Shown: positions 13,511-15,686 of the stretch, in pieces
Layout: each line of letters opens with the position of its first letter
How positions within the stretch are numbered: the first letter of the stretch is position 1
Source of the DNA: Gammaproteobacteria bacterium
Lineage (GTDB): Bacteria > Pseudomonadota > Gammaproteobacteria > Steroidobacterales > Steroidobacteraceae
Reading direction: 5' to 3'
DNA: 15,686 nucleotides
Assembly: GCA_027451085.1 (NCBI GenBank)
Contig: DAIDKA010000100.1
Location: 1 to 15,686 of the forward strand
Translations under genes and position numbers: made by a program
Notes under the pieces: generated by a model
The model's input: only the letters and a program-made list of their open reading frames with translations
The model's database searches: none
What the model was told of the DNA's origin: nothing

Positions 13511-15283
13511 ATGTACAAAGCCCCGCTGCAGGATCACGCCTTCATCCTTCACCAGTTGCTGGGCATGGAGCCGCTCGCCGGCTGTCCCGCCTATGCGGAC
13601 TACTCCGCGGAACTGGCCGATGCGGTGCTGGCTGAGTCGGCAAAGCTCGCGGAAAATGTCCTGGCGCCGCTGAACCAGACGGGAGACCGCGAGGGCTGCC
13701 ACCTGTCCGATGACGGGCAGGTACGGACACCGGCAGGGTTCCGGGATGCCTACCTGCAGTTCATGCAGGGTGGCTGGCCACAGCTGCGTGCCAGCATCGA
13801 AGACGGTGGCCAGGGCGCGCCACTGGCGCTGGCCACCGCGGCACAAGAGACCTGGGCCTCGGCCAACCTGGCCTTCAAGCTTTGTCCCATGCTGACCTAC
13901 GGCGCGACCCACGCGCTGACGCTCTGCGCATCTGCGCATCTGCGCGCGCGCTTCTTGCCGAAGATGGTCACCGGTGAATGGACGGGCACCATGGTGCTGA
14001 CCGAGCCGCAGGCGGGTTCCGACCTGGGGTTGATCCGCACCCGCGCCGTACCGGATGGTGATCACCACCGCATCTTCGGCCAGAAGATCTTCATCACCTG
14101 GGGCGAGCAGGACTTCACCAGGAACATCATCCACCTGGTGCTCGCGCGCATCGAGGGTGCCCCCGCCGGGGTGCGCGGCATCTCGCTGTTCGTCGTGCCC
14201 AAGGTGCTGGTGAACGACGACGGCAGCCTGGGCGATCGCAACGATGTGCGTTGCACCGGCATCGAACACAAGCTTGGCATCCATGCCAGCCCCACTTGCG
14301 CCCTGAGCTTCGGCGAAAAGGCCGGCGCCGTGGGCTACCTCGTGGGCGACGCCAACCGCGGCCTGGAATACATGTTCATCATGATGAACGCTGCGCGGCT
14401 GGGGGTGGGCCTGCAGGGCTACGCCGTGGCTGAACGCGCGTTCCAGCTGGCTGTCGACCATGCGCGCAACCGCCTGCAGGGCAGTCTCGGCAAGGGTACG
14501 GGACCCGCGGCCATCATCGAACATCCGGACGTGAAGCGCATGCTGCTGTCGATGAAGTCCGGTATCGAGGCCATGCGCGCCTTGACCCTCTATACCGCCT
14601 GGCAGCTGGATCTCGCGGCGGAGCACCAGGACATGGCGGTGCGCGCGGCGGCCCAGGCGCGCGGGGACCTGCTGATTCCCATCGTCAAGGGCTGGTGCAC
14701 GGAATTCAGCGTCGAGCTCGCAAGCCTGGGGGTGCAGGTCCACGGTGGCATGGGGTTCATCGAGGACACAGGCGCGGCGCAGCTGCTGCGCGACGTGCGC
14801 ATCACGGCGATCTACGAGGGCACCACCGGCATCCAGGCGAACGATCTCCTGGGCCGCAAGCTGGCGCGTGACCAGGGAGCCGCCATGACCGCGCTGCTCA
14901 CCGAGGTGCGTGCCGAGCTGGCCACGCCGCAGGGGCGGGCGGATGCTGAAGCAGTGCGGGTGGCTGCGCGCGAAGGCATCGACGCGCTCGGGACGGCGAC
15001 GGCCGCCCTGCTGCAGCAGGGCGCGACCGCGCCCGAGCACGCGCTGGCGGTGGCGGTGCCCTATCTGGAACTGGCCGGCTTCGCGCTCGGCGGCTGGCTG
15101 ATGGCGCGTGCGGCGCGGCTGGCGGCGGCAGGTCTGGCCGGCAGCGAGCGCGATTTTGGCGAGACCAAGCTCGCGACGGCGCGCTTCTATGTGGAGCAGT
15201 TGCTGCCGCGGGTGTTTGCGTTGACGCGCATGGTGCAATCGGGCGGAGCGGCCGTCAGTGGTCTTTCGAGCGCGTTGATCTGA
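13511..15283 (+). CDS. Acyl-CoA dehydrogenase, DmdC-like long form
   Basis: This 590-residue FAD flavoenzyme introduces an alpha-beta double bond into an acyl-CoA. It is longer than the usual 380-400 residues because of an N-terminal extension (MYKAPLQDHAFILHQLLGME, 1-20) and an extra C-terminal domain (about 460-590). This is the architecture of the DmdC/AcdA-like subfamily, which includes 3-methylmercaptopropionyl-CoA dehydrogenase. The flavin/substrate signature is LTEPQAGSDLG (163-173), the conserved block HGGMGFIED is at 411-419, and the catalytic base is E436 in YEGTTGIQANDLLGRKL. All key residues are intact. Substrate cannot be read from sequence; most relatives are annotated only as acyl-CoA dehydrogenases, so DMSP use should not be assumed. 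It is coupled to the LysR gene upstream, and a hydrolase starts 49 nt downstream on the same strand. Confidence 0.94.
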   Translation: MYKAPLQDHAFILHQLLGMEPLAGCPAYADYSAELADAVLAESAKLAENVLAPLNQTGDREGCHLSDDGQVRTPAGFRDAYLQFMQGGWPQLRASIEDGGQGAPLALATAAQETWASANLAFKLCPMLTYGATHALTLCASAHLRARFLPKMVTGEWTGTMVLTEPQAGSDLGLIRTRAVPDGDHHRIFGQKIFITWGEQDFTRNIIHLVLARIEGAPAGVRGISLFVVPKVLVNDDGSLGDRNDVRCTGIEHKLGIHASPTCALSFGEKAGAVGYLVGDANRGLEYMFIMMNAARLGVGLQGYAVAERAFQLAVDHARNRLQGSLGKGTGPAAIIEHPDVKRMLLSMKSGIEAMRALTLYTAWQLDLAAEHQDMAVRAAAQARGDLLIPIVKGWCTEFSVELASLGVQVHGGMGFIEDTGAAQLLRDVRITAIYEGTTGIQANDLLGRKLARDQGAAMTALLTEVRAELATPQGRADAEAVRVAAREGIDALGTATAALLQQGATAPEHALAVAVPYLELAGFALGGWLMARAARLAAAGLAGSERDFGETKLATARFYVEQLLPRVFALTRMVQSGGAAVSGLSSALI

Positions 15284-15332
15284 CGTCTGCGGTGGGCAAT
15301 CTGATCCAGCACCAGCGCAGGCGGCCGTCCTG

Positions 15333-15686
15333 ATGCCAACCGTCCGGGTGCAGGGGATCGACCTGCATTTCGAGGAGGCAGGCCGGGGGCCGGTGGTCAT
15401 CATCGCCCACGGCGCCTTCGGCAGCGTGGCGACGGCCGCTGCCGGTCTGCTGCCGCCGGACTACGCCCAGGGTGGATTGCGCGCCATTGCCTACGACGCC
15501 CGAGGGCATGGGCTGTCAGGATGCTCACGTTCGCCGGCGGACTATCGTCGTGAGCAGCGCACGCAGGATCTCCTGGGACTCATGGACGCTCTGGGGGTGG
15601 AGCGGGCGCATCTGATCGGTACCTCCATGGGCGCCGGCACGGCGCTGTCCCTGGCGCTGTCGCATCCGGATCGCGTCGGACGCCTG
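15333..15686 (+). CDS. Alpha/beta hydrolase (partial, C-terminus beyond window)
   Basis: The first 118 residues of an alpha/beta-hydrolase-fold protein are present; the frame is open to the last base. VVIIAHGAFG (21-30) carries the oxyanion-hole HG, and AIAYDARGHGLSG (51-63) is the typical strand and loop. The nucleophile elbow is GTSMGA, with S98 as the predicted catalytic serine. The acid and histidine of the triad lie outside the window. No signal peptide is seen, so it is probably cytoplasmic. The ATG at 15333 has a weak ribosome site and no in-frame ATG, GTG or TTG lies between it and the dehydrogenase stop. The 49 nt gap with no terminator suggests it belongs to the lysR-dehydrogenase transcript, perhaps as an esterase or lactonase in the same degradative route, which is inference. 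Confidence 0.9.
   Translation, partial: MPTVRVQGIDLHFEEAGRGPVVIIAHGAFGSVATAAAGLLPPDYAQGGLRAIAYDARGHGLSGCSRSPADYRREQRTQDLLGLMDALGVERAHLIGTSMGAGTALSLALSHPDRVGRL

Noticed and set aside
13004..15403. Open frame of 799 codons on the minus strand, antisense to lysR and the dehydrogenase
   Set aside because: It is a mirror of two well-supported genes in high-GC DNA. Its translation is rich in R, H, Q and G, with no domain, and the dehydrogenase on the other strand is intact.

Overview
This is a GC-rich bacterial chromosome segment with dense coding: thirteen genes, no intergenic gap above about 185 bp, and no RNA gene, insertion sequence, phage gene or CRISPR array that I can see. The gene content points to a Gammaproteobacterium: a tesA/ybbA/ybbP block arranged as in enterobacteria, a FadD with the E. 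coli-type N-terminus, an ExeA/GspA-like ATPase, and a DUF6502-like protein. A Steroidobacter/Nevskia-like relative is my guess, but nothing here fixes the genus.

Layout, left to right. (1) On the minus strand, dinB (DNA polymerase IV) is followed 9 nt later by an ExeA/GspA-like AAA ATPase that leaves the window at position 1. (2) On the plus strand, diverging from dinB, are a small NTF2/SnoaL-like protein and a DUF6502-like protein with an AT-hook-like tail. The latter's stop codon overlaps the convergent stop of fadD. (3) On the minus strand, tesA then fadD form a probable lipid-scavenging operon. (4) On the plus strand, diverging from tesA with interlocked start codons, is ybbA-ybbP, an ABC ATPase plus FtsX-type permease, closed by a terminator-like hairpin. 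(5) A membrane diguanylate cyclase (plus) and a protein with a degenerate EAL domain (minus) converge across a 14 nt gap. (6) A perfect 16 bp inverted repeat lies upstream of the EAL gene, followed by a DUF1993 gene on the minus strand. (7) Diverging from DUF1993 is a LysR regulator, followed by a DmdC-type acyl-CoA dehydrogenase whose Shine-Dalgarno uses the LysR stop codon, then an alpha/beta hydrolase cut by the right edge.

Two themes recur. One is acyl-chain metabolism: TesA hydrolyses lipid esters, FadD activates fatty acids, and the LysR-linked dehydrogenase and hydrolase look like a second acyl-CoA module. The other is cyclic-di-GMP signalling: one apparently active cyclase with a feedback site beside an EAL protein that has lost its catalytic motifs. 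Most genes are recognisable housekeeping or common accessory families, and I find no convincing new multi-gene system. The items most worth a second look are the 16 bp palindrome, the palindrome cluster in the dinB divergent region, the LysR operator candidate, the degenerate EAL protein, and the start-codon questions for dinB and tesA.
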